DNA of 13,279 bases from Verrucomicrobiota bacterium (GCA_021413535.1 JAIOQF010000343.1:1-13279), one strand, 5' to 3'; positions 1 through 6,960 are shown, counted from the stretch's first letter. Notes: generated by a model not told the origin, from the letters alone. Program-made: numbers and translations.

Positions 1-510
1 GGGGCCGAACCACGGATGAGCATACTTGGCCGTGGTCTTGAGATTGGTCTGCGTGGCGACAACGCTTTCGAGGTCCCGGCAAGACTGGGTAAAGTTCGCG
101 ATAACGTTTTCGTCCACGAACTGACTCGGTTTCACTGCCGCCGTGCTGGCTGTGCGTAGGGGAATCTTTCCCGTGCAAAGACTGGCGATGACACCAGCGA
201 TTTCGCGGTTTACGATGCGCAAGTGATCCAGCGTCATCAGCGCCGACCAGTAGCGGCTGCTGTCCTCTAATCCTGGCAGCCGTTTGATGAGCACCGGCTG
301 GGAGAGAAGACTGAGGTTACGTCCTGCGATCAACTGGAGAATCGTGGTGTGCTCCGTCGCGAACAGTTTTGCCGAGTCATCGCGACTCGTGCGCTTTGAT
401 TTCCAGCCCACCAGGAGTCGAGCAAAGAACAACTCCAGGGCAGGAAGCCCCGCGCCCGGAGGCGCGAGCGCTGGAGTGACGGCATTGGTGGGTGAAGTGG
501 TTTTAGACAT
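1..510 (-). CDS. DinB-like family protein, C-terminus cut by window edge
   Basis: An open minus-strand frame runs from an ATG at 510 to base 1 without a stop (170 codons seen), so the C-terminus lies outside the window. The visible protein starts MSKTTSPTNA, has a Pro/Ala-rich N-terminus, and contains a helical segment with TLDHLRIVNREI (His about residue 96). It breaks off at AHPWFGP (164-170). A TLDHL-type helix with a candidate metal-ligand His, followed by an HPWFGP motif, is the pattern of the DinB/DUF1569-like four-helix-bundle family, whose other His ligands would lie in the missing part. Members of the wider DinB/YfiT group include metal-dependent thiol transferases, but the substrate here cannot be read. 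The gene is divergent from an HxlR-type regulator, and its start codon overlaps the outer edge of a palindromic operator. No Shine-Dalgarno is visible, since the palindrome occupies that place; translation may be leaderless. Family assignment is moderate; reading frame confidence is high. Confidence 0.72.
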   Translation of the reverse strand, partial: MSKTTSPTNAVTPALAPPGAGLPALELFFARLLVGWKSKRTSRDDSAKLFATEHTTILQLIAGRNLSLLSQPVLIKRLPGLEDSSRYWSALMTLDHLRIVNREIAGVIASLCTGKIPLRTASTAAVKPSQFVDENVIANFTQSCRDLESVVATQTNLKTTAKYAHPWFGP

Positions 511-529
511 GCTTGCATATTGCAAGCAT
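509..529. promoter_or_regulatory. Operator site 1: CTTG-N7-CAAG palindrome
   Basis: A perfect inverted repeat with 9-bp arms, ATGCTTGCA and TGCAAGCAT, separated by TAT and centred at 519. It touches the start codon of the DinB-like gene and lies upstream of the HxlR-type gene. Dimeric winged-helix regulators of the HxlR family bind palindromes of about this size, so the neighbouring regulator is the natural candidate ligand. That is an inference; only the symmetry is seen. Confidence 0.65.
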
Positions 530-530
530 T

Positions 531-551
531 TTACTTGTTGATTGCAAGTAA
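531..551. promoter_or_regulatory. Operator site 2: CTTG-N7-CAAG palindrome
   Basis: A second inverted repeat with 7-bp arms, TTACTTG and CAAGTAA, with a 7-nt spacer, centred at 541. Its core (CTTG, seven bases, CAAG) matches site 1, and both share the half-site ATTGCAAG. The centres are 22 bp apart, about two helical turns, so two dimers could sit on the same face of the DNA. The site lies 29 bp upstream of the preferred HxlR-gene start, suiting autorepression plus control of the divergent gene. Confidence 0.62.
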
Positions 552-579
552 TTTATCTGGCATTGTTGCCGCTGTGAAA

Positions 580-951
580 ATGCCAGCCCGCTCCCGTCGT
601 CTGACTCAGGCCAAAACAGACTCCGCTCGTCGCTCGCCCTGTCCTGTCTCCTGCTGTCTCGACATCGTGGGAGACCGCTGGACGCTGCTCGTCGTCCGTG
701 ATTTATTTTTGGGCCGTTCCCGCTTCAAGGATTTCACCGCGTCACCCGAAGCCATTCCAACCAACGTTCTCGCTGAACGTCTCCAACGACTGCTGCAACA
801 CGGCCTCGTAATACAGGCAGCCGCCTCAGAAGGCAGCAAGCACCTCGGCTACCAACTCACTGACAAGGGCAAAGCACTGTTGCCGGTGCTCAAGGCCATG
901 AAAAACTGGGGACTCACCTGGGAGCGAGGAACTAAAGCGGCACTACACTAG
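580..951 (+). CDS. HxlR-family winged-helix transcriptional regulator
   Basis: A 123-aa protein of normal length for the HxlR family of small dimeric winged-helix DNA-binding proteins. It contains CPVSCCLDIVGDRWTLLVVR (21-40), the family signature with the conserved N-terminal Cys (Cys21) and the GDRWTLLVVRDL helix, then RFKDF and IPTNVLAERLQRLLQHGLV (59-77), the recognition helix and wing region, and YQLTDKGKALLPVL (91-104). Cys25 and Cys26 lie in the same helix. In several family members the Cys at position 21 senses quinones or other electrophiles; that role here is inference. I prefer the ATG at 580: a TTG at 520 would also be in frame, but it would add 20 residues encoded by the operator region. 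The stop TAG shares a palindromic CTAG with the stop of dxs on the other strand. Two matching palindromes upstream suggest autoregulation and control of the divergent DinB-like gene. Confidence 0.9.
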   Translation: MPARSRRLTQAKTDSARRSPCPVSCCLDIVGDRWTLLVVRDLFLGRSRFKDFTASPEAIPTNVLAERLQRLLQHGLVIQAAASEGSKHLGYQLTDKGKALLPVLKAMKNWGLTWERGTKAALH

Positions 952-2840
952 CGCGCCAGTGCCGCGAGTATTTTTGCTGCGGCATTCTCAGCGGTGAGCC
1001 CGTGCTTCTGGCGCAAGATTTGGACGGTGCCGTGCTCCACAAAATCATCAGGCCAGCCAATGCGAACGACGGGGGTGTGAATTCCGGCGTCGTGCAGATG
1101 TTCGATGACTCCGCAGCCGAAGCCATTGTGCAGGACGTGGTCTTCCAGGGTGCAGATGACCTTGCATTGCCTGGCGAATTTCTCCAGCACGGTGCCGTCG
1201 AGCGGCTTGATCCAGCGTGGGTTGATGAGGGCGGCTTTGACGCCGCGTTGCGCGAGCAGGTCACGAGCCTGAAGAGCGGTGGTGAACATGTCGCCCAGTC
1301 CGATGAGTGCGACTTCCCCTTCGGCTTCCACGATTTCGGCTTGACCGATCTCCAGCAGCGCAGGTTTGTCCTTCGGTTTCACACCGGGGCCGGAGCCGCG
1401 CGGGTAGCGAATAGCGATGGGGCCTTTTTCGTATTGGGCCATCGTCCAAAGCATGTCCACGAATTCATCCTCGTCCTTCGGCTGCATGTGGACGAGATTC
1501 GGAATGTGGCGGAGATAGCCGATGTCGAAGAGGCCGTGGTGCGTGGGGCCGTCGTCGCCGCTGAGGCCGCCGCGATCCATGCAAAGGCGCACGGGCAGAT
1601 TCTGGATCGCCATGTCATGAATGATCATGTCATAAGCGCGCTGCATGAACGTGGAATAAATCGTCAGGAATGGTTTCATGCCCTGCGTGGCCAGACCGCA
1701 GGCGAAGAGAGCCGCGTGCTCCTCGGCAATGCCAACGTCGAAGTAGCGCTGAGGGATTTCCTTTTTGAAGACAGACAATCCAGTGCCGCCAGGCATGGCC
1801 GCTGTGATAGCGACGATCTTTTGATCTTCTTTGGCGAAGTCGGTGACGCTGCGGGCAAAGATCGCGGAATAAGTCGGCGTGGCCGTAGGCGGTGTCTCAC
1901 CGGTTTCGATGTTGTATTTGCCGAGCCCGTGGAATTTGCCGGGATCGTTCAGCGCTGGTTTATAACCGCGACCTTTTTCCGTGATGATGTGCAGGAGCAC
2001 CGGTTGAGTTTGGCTCTTGAGAAACTCGAAGGTCTTGATGAGCAGCGGCAGGTCGTGCCCATCGATGGGCCCGTAGTAACGGAAGCCGAACTCCTCGAAC
2101 AGCATGCTTGATGAACCAGTCCGATCCTCGGTGCGCGTGGGCAGCAAGATGCCTTTGGCGCTTTCCTCGACTTTGCTGGCGAGACGTCGTGCTCCTTTGC
2201 CGAGAATCTTTTCAATAAATTCTGCTGTCTTCTCGTGCAGCGCATGGAAAGCCGGGTTGGTGGCGATGGCATTGAAGTAATGCGCGATGGCACCGACATT
2301 GCGGTCGATGCTCCATTCGTTGTCGTTGAGCACAACGATTAGACGGTTGGTATGCGCCGCCGCATTGTTCAGCGCCTCAAACACTGGGCCGCAGGTGAAG
2401 GCGGCATCGCCAGCGACGCAGATAACGTGCTCGTCGCTGCCGCGCAGATCGCGACCGACCGCCATGCCCAGTGCTGCGCTGAGCGCGGTGCCTGCGTGAC
2501 CGGCGCCGTAGCAGTCGTGTTCACTTTCTGAGCGCAGACAGAATCCATTTAGACCTTCATATTGCCGAATGGTCTGAATGCGATCCCAGCGACCGGTGAG
2601 CATTTTATGCACGTAGCCCTGGTGGGCGACATCGAAAACAAACTTGTCTTTCGGAGTATCGAAAACTCGATGGAGCGCCAGGGTCAGTTCAACAACACCA
2701 AGATTGGGCCCGAGGTGGCCGCCTGTTTCACTGAGGGTGGTGATGAGTGTCTGCCGGATTTTTTCTCCCAAGGCAGCAAGTTGTTCCGCGGGCAGGGCCT
2801 TGAGATCGGCCGGTGAAGATATTTCGGGGAGTTCGGGCAT
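948..2840 (-). CDS. dxs: 1-deoxy-D-xylulose-5-phosphate synthase
   Basis: A full-length 630-aa thiamine-diphosphate enzyme that condenses pyruvate and glyceraldehyde 3-phosphate to DXP, the entry step of the MEP isoprenoid pathway (cytosolic). The N-terminal ThDP domain shows GGHLGPNLGVVELT (His42), the GDA...NDN cofactor motif (144-146, 172-174), YGPIDGHD and a FHG His at about 304. The Pyr domain shows DVGIAEEHA with catalytic Glu373, QRAYD (Arg401), DRGGLSGDDGPTHHG (Asp430, His434) and IRYPRG (Arg478). These match the DXS substrate-phosphate and catalytic positions, separating it from plain transketolases. The N-terminal signature is unusual: DVAHQGYVHKMLTGR and YGAGHAGTALSAALG, where the textbook forms are GHQAYPHK and GVGHSSTS. 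It is the last gene of the minus-strand block, 36 bp after xseB, a common neighbour of dxs in other bacteria. No strong Shine-Dalgarno precedes the ATG at 2840. Confidence 0.96.
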   Translation of the reverse strand: MPELPEISSPADLKALPAEQLAALGEKIRQTLITTLSETGGHLGPNLGVVELTLALHRVFDTPKDKFVFDVAHQGYVHKMLTGRWDRIQTIRQYEGLNGFCLRSESEHDCYGAGHAGTALSAALGMAVGRDLRGSDEHVICVAGDAAFTCGPVFEALNNAAAHTNRLIVVLNDNEWSIDRNVGAIAHYFNAIATNPAFHALHEKTAEFIEKILGKGARRLASKVEESAKGILLPTRTEDRTGSSSMLFEEFGFRYYGPIDGHDLPLLIKTFEFLKSQTQPVLLHIITEKGRGYKPALNDPGKFHGLGKYNIETGETPPTATPTYSAIFARSVTDFAKEDQKIVAITAAMPGGTGLSVFKKEIPQRYFDVGIAEEHAALFACGLATQGMKPFLTIYSTFMQRAYDMIIHDMAIQNLPVRLCMDRGGLSGDDGPTHHGLFDIGYLRHIPNLVHMQPKDEDEFVDMLWTMAQYEKGPIAIRYPRGSGPGVKPKDKPALLEIGQAEIVEAEGEVALIGLGDMFTTALQARDLLAQRGVKAALINPRWIKPLDGTVLEKFARQCKVICTLEDHVLHNGFGCGVIEHLHDAGIHTPVVRIGWPDDFVEHGTVQILRQKHGLTAENAAAKILAALAR

Positions 2841-2876
2841 GAAGGGATGGGAGAATAATTCAAGAGCGGGTCATGC

Positions 2877-3227
2877 TCAGAAAAGCCGGATGTCGCCGCT
2901 GGGTTTATCTTCGGCAGGAGAGGGGGATTTGCGCTTTGCTTTTTTTGTCGAATCCGCCGTGGAGGTTTCCGGCGCGTCCATTGGGGTGAATTCTTCAAGC
3001 GTCGCCGTTCCCCGGCCTTCAAGATCAGCCGTGATGATTTCCACGCGCTGACGCGCGGATTCGATGCGCGCCCGGCAGGTGCGCAGCAAGCTCACGCCGC
3101 GCTCATAGGCGGTGACCATTTCTTCGAGAGGCAGTCGCTCCGTCTCGAGCGAGTTCACAATGGTTTCGAGCGAGCCCATGGCTTCTTCAAAGCTGAGTTC
3201 CTCGGGTTTGTGGGCGGCGTTGGGCAT
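2877..3227 (-). CDS. xseB: Exodeoxyribonuclease VII small subunit
   Basis: A 116-aa protein whose residues 12-67 carry the XseB pattern: LSFEEAMGSLETIVNSLE, LPLEEMVTAYERGVSLLRTC and RIESARQRVEII, two long helices that pack on the large subunit XseA. Exonuclease VII degrades single-stranded DNA in both directions and acts in repair; the small subunit is needed for an active complex. The family norm is about 70-85 residues, so there is an extra tail of roughly 40. It is acidic at first, then Lys/Ser/Pro-rich and probably disordered, and ends GDIRLF. No xseA is present in the window. The gene sits 63 bp after the membrane glycosyltransferase and 36 bp before dxs on the same strand, so it is probably co-transcribed with both. 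The ATG at 3227 is the only start that keeps the whole domain. Confidence 0.92.
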   Translation of the reverse strand: MPNAAHKPEELSFEEAMGSLETIVNSLETERLPLEEMVTAYERGVSLLRTCRARIESARQRVEIITADLEGRGTATLEEFTPMDAPETSTADSTKKAKRKSPSPAEDKPSGDIRLF

Positions 3228-3290
3228 TTTAATAATGGGCGAGCCATCATGGCGCGCGGCACCGTCGCCGCAAGCGGGAATCCGGGCTGG

Positions 3291-5174
3291 CTATGGTTTG
3301 GCAGACGAAGGTTGTCTGGCCTCCGCATCATCAGCCAGCTTTTTTTCTGTTGGGCTGACGGGGGCTTTCTCCCAGCGTTTGCGGTCAGACATAAATGCCA
3401 TTTCATAAACGTAACGGTTGAACTCATTGCCCGGTTGTCCGGCCAGCGGGATGAATTCACGATAGGGGAAATCAGTCTGGGTCATGATGTCGGTGCCGAA
3501 GCCGGCAATGATCCCGCGAAATGCCAGGCGGGCCCACTCGCGATATTCGCCGCTGAAGACCTCTACAGCGCGGTCCGCCCGCAATGATTCCGGCGTCATG
3601 AGGAAGCCAGCGACGGAAATATTTTGCTTCTCCGCCAGCGCGCGCATTTCATCAAATTGCTTGCGATCCGTCGGCAACCACACGGCAGGACGGTCCGCAT
3701 ACCAGGCGACGGCCCAGGGCATGTCCGTGAAGATTAGTTCTGTGCTCTCGGTATATCCGGCGACCTTGTGAATTTGCTTGGGCATGTAAGGCGGCCAGTG
3801 GGCAAACTCGCCCTTGTAGGGGCCCAGGCCCATGGTCAATTCCGTGGGCAGAATGTTGATCAAGGGGAGCGCGCTGATCGTGAACGCGGCTGCAGCCAGT
3901 CCATGGCGCGACCACCAGCTGGCGCGGGCATGATTGATCCCCAGCCGGCCCCAGAGCACCGCGAGAAAGGCAAATCCGAAGATGGTCATCGCCGGAATAA
4001 ACAGTGAGTGAATTTGATTCACGTCTTTCTCCTTAAGAGGCAAACCGGTCAGCGACATGCCAGCAGTGGCGAAGAGCCAGATGACGGCGAGGCTCCAGCC
4101 AAAGGTGCGCACTTCTGCACGGCGGAACGGATGGAGCAGGGCGATAAAAAAAAGTGCGGCGGGCAGGACGGCGCCCAAATGCAAAAATAAATTCTGCACT
4201 TGCAGGGTGAAATTCATTAGCACCTTGCGCACGACAAATTCCACGGCTGCGGGCTGGCTGTTGCCGCTGAAGTCGCGCAACAGCATCGAGTCTGAGGCGT
4301 AGGCCAAGGTGGCCTGCAAGGTGGCTTTGACATCGCCGAAGATATCGCCGCACAACGCATGATTTCTCGCGCCCCACGCGGCGAGCGCCAGCAGCGCGGG
4401 CCCGAGCACCAGCAAGGCAGAGAGAGTTCGCGGCCGCAGATGCCACGCCGCCACGCAGGACAGTCCAAGCACCAGGCACAATCCCATCCAATGGGAGAAG
4501 ACGATCAGCGCGCCCATCAATCCCATGATCAGCGCGTGTCTGGTGGTGCTGCCGCCGTCGATCCGGCGTTGCAAAGCCAGGAGAAACTGATGAAGCGCGA
4601 TGGAGAAAAAGAACAAGGTCATCATCTGCGGCAGTCCGCTGCGCGCCACATCCCAAAGGAATTGGCACGCGAGCAGCGTGACAAACATCCAGCCAGCAAT
4701 CGTGACATCAAAGAGACGCCGCGCCGTGATCCAGGCCACTCCTGCGGAGGCCATGAAGAAGATCAATCCCACTGCGGCGACAACTCGATCCATGAAGTAA
4801 ACGCTCTTGGTGTTTTCCTTGGAATCAGCGCTCTCATTGAACGGCCAAAAGGATTCGAACGCCCTGAATACGGGCAGCAGCACCAGCGTCTGTAGGGGTG
4901 GATTGAAGATGTCCTGCATCTCCAGAGGTGAAGCTGGCTTCCCATGCTCGATCAATTGTCGCCATGCGTAGGGGTGCACGGACAAGGTGTGAAATCCATG
5001 GCCCCGGGCGAGTTCGCGCGCCACTTGCGCCTGCTCCATCCCCAGCGGGCTGGACAGACCGCGAAAGGTCACGAAAAGCTGCACGAACAACAGCACCGGC
5101 ACCGACACCCAGACGAATGCGCGTGTCAGCCGCGTGAGCGTATTTTTTTCTGTCGACACCGATGATCCATCCAT
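3291..5174 (-). CDS. GT-C type integral-membrane glycosyltransferase (ArnT/PMT-like)
   Basis: A 627-aa polytopic membrane protein. Hydrophobic segments lie near residues 19-38, 129-150, 156-175, 183-202, 213-246 (probably two), 250-268, 332-347, 357-378, 389-409 and 423-441, followed by a soluble region of about 185 residues. After the first membrane helix comes SSPLGMEQAQVARELARGHGF (41-61), the place where GT-C enzymes of the PMT/ArnT type carry their acidic catalytic residue; Glu47 is the candidate. NPPLQ (91-95) and WGARNH (267-272) also fit PMT_2-like proteins. Such enzymes move a sugar from a polyprenyl-phosphate donor to lipid, protein or glycan on the outer face of the inner membrane; donor and acceptor here are unknown. 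The C-terminal part includes LIFTDMPWAVAWYADRPAVW, often seen in these proteins. It lies between the sigma-54 activator and xseB-dxs; dxs feeds polyprenol synthesis. Fold class is moderately sure, substrate unknown. Confidence 0.72.
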   Translation of the reverse strand: MDGSSVSTEKNTLTRLTRAFVWVSVPVLLFVQLFVTFRGLSSPLGMEQAQVARELARGHGFHTLSVHPYAWRQLIEHGKPASPLEMQDIFNPPLQTLVLLPVFRAFESFWPFNESADSKENTKSVYFMDRVVAAVGLIFFMASAGVAWITARRLFDVTIAGWMFVTLLACQFLWDVARSGLPQMMTLFFFSIALHQFLLALQRRIDGGSTTRHALIMGLMGALIVFSHWMGLCLVLGLSCVAAWHLRPRTLSALLVLGPALLALAAWGARNHALCGDIFGDVKATLQATLAYASDSMLLRDFSGNSQPAAVEFVVRKVLMNFTLQVQNLFLHLGAVLPAALFFIALLHPFRRAEVRTFGWSLAVIWLFATAGMSLTGLPLKEKDVNQIHSLFIPAMTIFGFAFLAVLWGRLGINHARASWWSRHGLAAAAFTISALPLINILPTELTMGLGPYKGEFAHWPPYMPKQIHKVAGYTESTELIFTDMPWAVAWYADRPAVWLPTDRKQFDEMRALAEKQNISVAGFLMTPESLRADRAVEVFSGEYREWARLAFRGIIAGFGTDIMTQTDFPYREFIPLAGQPGNEFNRYVYEMAFMSDRKRWEKAPVSPTEKKLADDAEARQPSSAKP

Positions 5175-5234
5175 CTTCTTAATGCGAGCGTAACGGAACG
5201 TCTGGCGAATGCCAGCGTGTTTTTCCAGAGGAGG

Positions 5235-6644
5235 TTATTTGACGGCGCGCTTCACACGTTTCACACGCCCCAGTTCAAGGAGCTTGCGCTGGAGCGTGCG
5301 ACGGCTCAAGCCGAGCAACTCTGCAGCCTCGGTGCGGTTATCATGAGTGCGCAGCAGCGCGGCATCGATCATGGCCCGCTCCATTTTTTCCAAATTCAAA
5401 TCGGCAAACGCGCTGGTCGAGGCGACGCTGCCATTTCCGTCTGATTTTTTCTGGAGTAAAATTTCCGACCCGCCGGTGAGGTAGGAGGGCAGATGTTTCA
5501 GGCTCACTCGCGCGGCGTTGCACATGACGACGCCGTGCTCCAGCGCGGTGCGGAGTTCGCGGACATTGCCCGGCCAGTCGTAGGCCAGCAGGGACTGTAG
5601 GGCATCTTCGCTGAGCGGTTTGTAAGGTTTGCCGTTCAGCTCCGCGAGTTCGCGCAAGAATGCCTCGGCCAGCAAGGGGATGTCGCCCTTGCGCTCGCGC
5701 AAGGCTGGCAGTTTGATTTGCACGACGCGCAAGCGCCAGAAAAGATCTTCTCGAAATTTTCCTTCTTGCACCAGCTTCTCGAGATCTTTGTTGGTCGCCG
5801 CCACCACGCGCACATCCACCTGGATGGGCTTGCTGCCGCCGACGCGTTCGATGGTCTGTTCGCCCAGCGCGCGCAACAGTTTCACTTGCACGCTGGCATC
5901 AATCTCGCCGATCTCGTCGAGGAACAAAGTGCCGCCGTCCGCCAGCTCGAAGCGTCCGATGCGCTTCTCGTTGGCGCCGGTGAACGATCCTTTTTCGTGG
6001 CCGAACAATTCGCTCTCCAGCACCGTGGGCGAGAGCGCGGCGCAATGCACCGTGACCAGTTTCGCCTTGGGTCGTCCGCTGAGATTGTGAATCGCGCGCG
6101 CGACAAGTTCCTTGCCGGTGCCGCTTTCGCCTTCGATCAACACGGTGGCGCGCGTCGGTGCGACTTGCTCGATGACGTCAATCACCGGCTTCATCACCTC
6201 GCTCTGACCGAGGATGCCTTCTACGGCGTATTTGCGTTCGACCTGTTTTTTTAGCTCGACGTTTTCTTTTTCCAGCGTGCGGCCTTTCAGCGCGCGCTTG
6301 ATGAGAATTTCCACTTCATCGAGATTGAGCGGCTTGGTGACGAAATCATACGCGCCGCGTTTCATCGCTTCCACGGCGGTGTCGACGCCGCCATACGCGG
6401 TCATCATGATGCAGATCGGCGGACGGGACAGTTTCAGCGCCTGCTCGATGAGATCCATTCCGCTTTCTCCGGCCAGCCGCAGATCGGTCAGCAGCACGTC
6501 GATTTGATCGTTGCGGAGGAACTCCATGGCTTCAGCGAGATTGCCCGCGACGTAGACATCGAAGTCGTCCTCGAGCGAGAGCCGTAGTCCGTCGCGGGTG
6601 TGCTTCTCGTCATCGACAATGAGAATGGTTGCTGAAGACGTCAT
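5235..6644 (-). CDS. Sigma-54-dependent response regulator, NtrC family
   Basis: A 469-aa protein with the three-part NtrC layout. The receiver (about 5-120) has VDDEK, phospho-acceptor Asp54 in LLTDLRL, Thr82 in MMTAYG and Lys104 in VTKP. The central AAA+ domain (about 143-375) has Walker A GESGTGKE (172-179), GSFTGA (219-224) in place of GAFTGA as the sigma-54 contact loop, Walker B TLFLDEIGEI (239-248) and WPGNVREL. The C-terminal Fis-type helix-turn-helix has DNRTEAAELLGLSRRTLQRKL (about 435-455), then a basic tail GRVKRVKRAVK. It should bind an enhancer and drive ATP-dependent opening of sigma-54 promoters when phosphorylated. A GTG at 6650 would add two residues; I chose the ATG at 6644, and no Shine-Dalgarno decides. 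No sensor kinase is adjacent. It is first in the minus-strand block, 60 bp ahead of the membrane glycosyltransferase, which may be a target. I found no convincing sigma-54 promoter in the window. Confidence 0.95.
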   Translation of the reverse strand: MTSSATILIVDDEKHTRDGLRLSLEDDFDVYVAGNLAEAMEFLRNDQIDVLLTDLRLAGESGMDLIEQALKLSRPPICIMMTAYGGVDTAVEAMKRGAYDFVTKPLNLDEVEILIKRALKGRTLEKENVELKKQVERKYAVEGILGQSEVMKPVIDVIEQVAPTRATVLIEGESGTGKELVARAIHNLSGRPKAKLVTVHCAALSPTVLESELFGHEKGSFTGANEKRIGRFELADGGTLFLDEIGEIDASVQVKLLRALGEQTIERVGGSKPIQVDVRVVAATNKDLEKLVQEGKFREDLFWRLRVVQIKLPALRERKGDIPLLAEAFLRELAELNGKPYKPLSEDALQSLLAYDWPGNVRELRTALEHGVVMCNAARVSLKHLPSYLTGGSEILLQKKSDGNGSVASTSAFADLNLEKMERAMIDAALLRTHDNRTEAAELLGLSRRTLQRKLLELGRVKRVKRAVK

Positions 6645-6781
6645 GGTCACCGATGTTTTAAACAGGTCGAAGTCCGCGATGAGTTCTGGCCTTCATGATT
6701 CATTGGTGAAGCGCGCAAGATTTGGATCGTCCGGTCCCGGGTGTCATGGTTGATGTTGGTCACGCTGATGTTGATGTTCAA

Positions 6782-6809
6782 ACCATACAAAGACGGCGGG
6801 CAAACTCAA
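6782..6809 (-). promoter_or_regulatory. Candidate sigma-70-type promoter for the minus-strand block
   Basis: On the minus strand, TTGAGT (6809-6804) is separated by 16 bp from TATGGT (6787-6782). Each hexamer has four of six consensus bases. It would give a leader of roughly 130 nt before the sigma-54 activator gene. A match this good can occur by chance. Confidence 0.2.
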
Positions 6810-6891
6810 GCCAACGCCAAGTTGCGCTCAAGCCATTAAAAAAATTATCGGTTCAGATTCGGCGTAAGTGGTTGATTCTCGCCCAGTAATA

Positions 6892-6920
6892 TAGACAATA
6901 AATAGACATCAAAATATTTT
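6892..6920 (+). promoter_or_regulatory. Candidate sigma-70-type promoter for the ECF sigma gene
   Basis: TAGACA (6892-6897; five of six bases of TTGACA) is followed after exactly 17 bp by TATTTT (6915-6920; four of six bases of TATAAT) in an AT-rich stretch. Transcription would start near 6927, leaving a leader of about 34 nt. The first hexamer is one of three phased TAGACA repeats, so the same bases could instead be a regulator site. Confidence 0.38.
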
Positions 6921-6928
6921 ATTAGACA
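6892..6928 (+). repeat. Three phased TAGACA direct repeats
   Basis: TAGACA occurs at 6892-6897, 6903-6908 and 6923-6928, with start-to-start distances of 11 and 20 bp, close to one and two helical turns, all in AT-rich flanks. The third copy ends 32 bp before the sigma factor start codon. The spacing suits an activator or repressor binding on one DNA face, but no binding protein can be named. Confidence 0.5.
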
Positions 6929-6960
6929 AATATGCTTCTAAGGGGTCAGATAGTGCATCT

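Larger units (their letters stand above)
6645..6960. promoter_or_regulatory. Divergent control region between sigma-54 activator and ECF sigma gene
   Basis: A 316-bp stretch without a credible gene, between two divergent regulatory genes. The left part has normal GC content; the part from about 6830 is clearly AT-rich. It holds three TGATGTT copies (6751-6757, 6766-6772, 6772-6778), three TAGACA copies (6892, 6903, 6923), and candidate promoters in both directions, listed separately. An odd palindrome TGTTT-T-AAACA sits at 6654-6664 just before the activator gene. No RNA gene or riboswitch-like fold was recognised. Confidence 0.6.

Noticed and set aside
520..579. Upstream TTG start for the HxlR gene
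   Set aside because: The extra residues would be encoded by the two operator palindromes and do not resemble the family; the ATG at 580 gives normal length.
1002..2111. Plus-strand open frame of 369 codons antisense to dxs
   Set aside because: It lies wholly within dxs, whose catalytic motifs are complete. The antisense product shows no recognisable motif, and its length is expected from GC-rich codon use.
4359..4895. Plus-strand open frame of 178 codons inside the membrane glycosyltransferase gene
   Set aside because: Composition is low-complexity Gln/Arg/His, the mirror of hydrophobic codons on the coding strand; no start signal or family resemblance.
5718..6254. Plus-strand open frame of 178 codons inside the sigma-54 activator gene
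   Set aside because: Antisense to the highly conserved AAA+ domain; a shadow frame.
6654..6664. Palindrome TGTTT-T-AAACA before the activator gene
   Set aside because: Five-base arms of A/T-rich sequence are common by chance; mentioned only as part of the control region.
6795..6830. Sigma-54 promoter (GG-N10-GC) on the minus strand
   Set aside because: The TGGC...TTGCC stretch has GG and GC one base too close and lacks the rest of the consensus.
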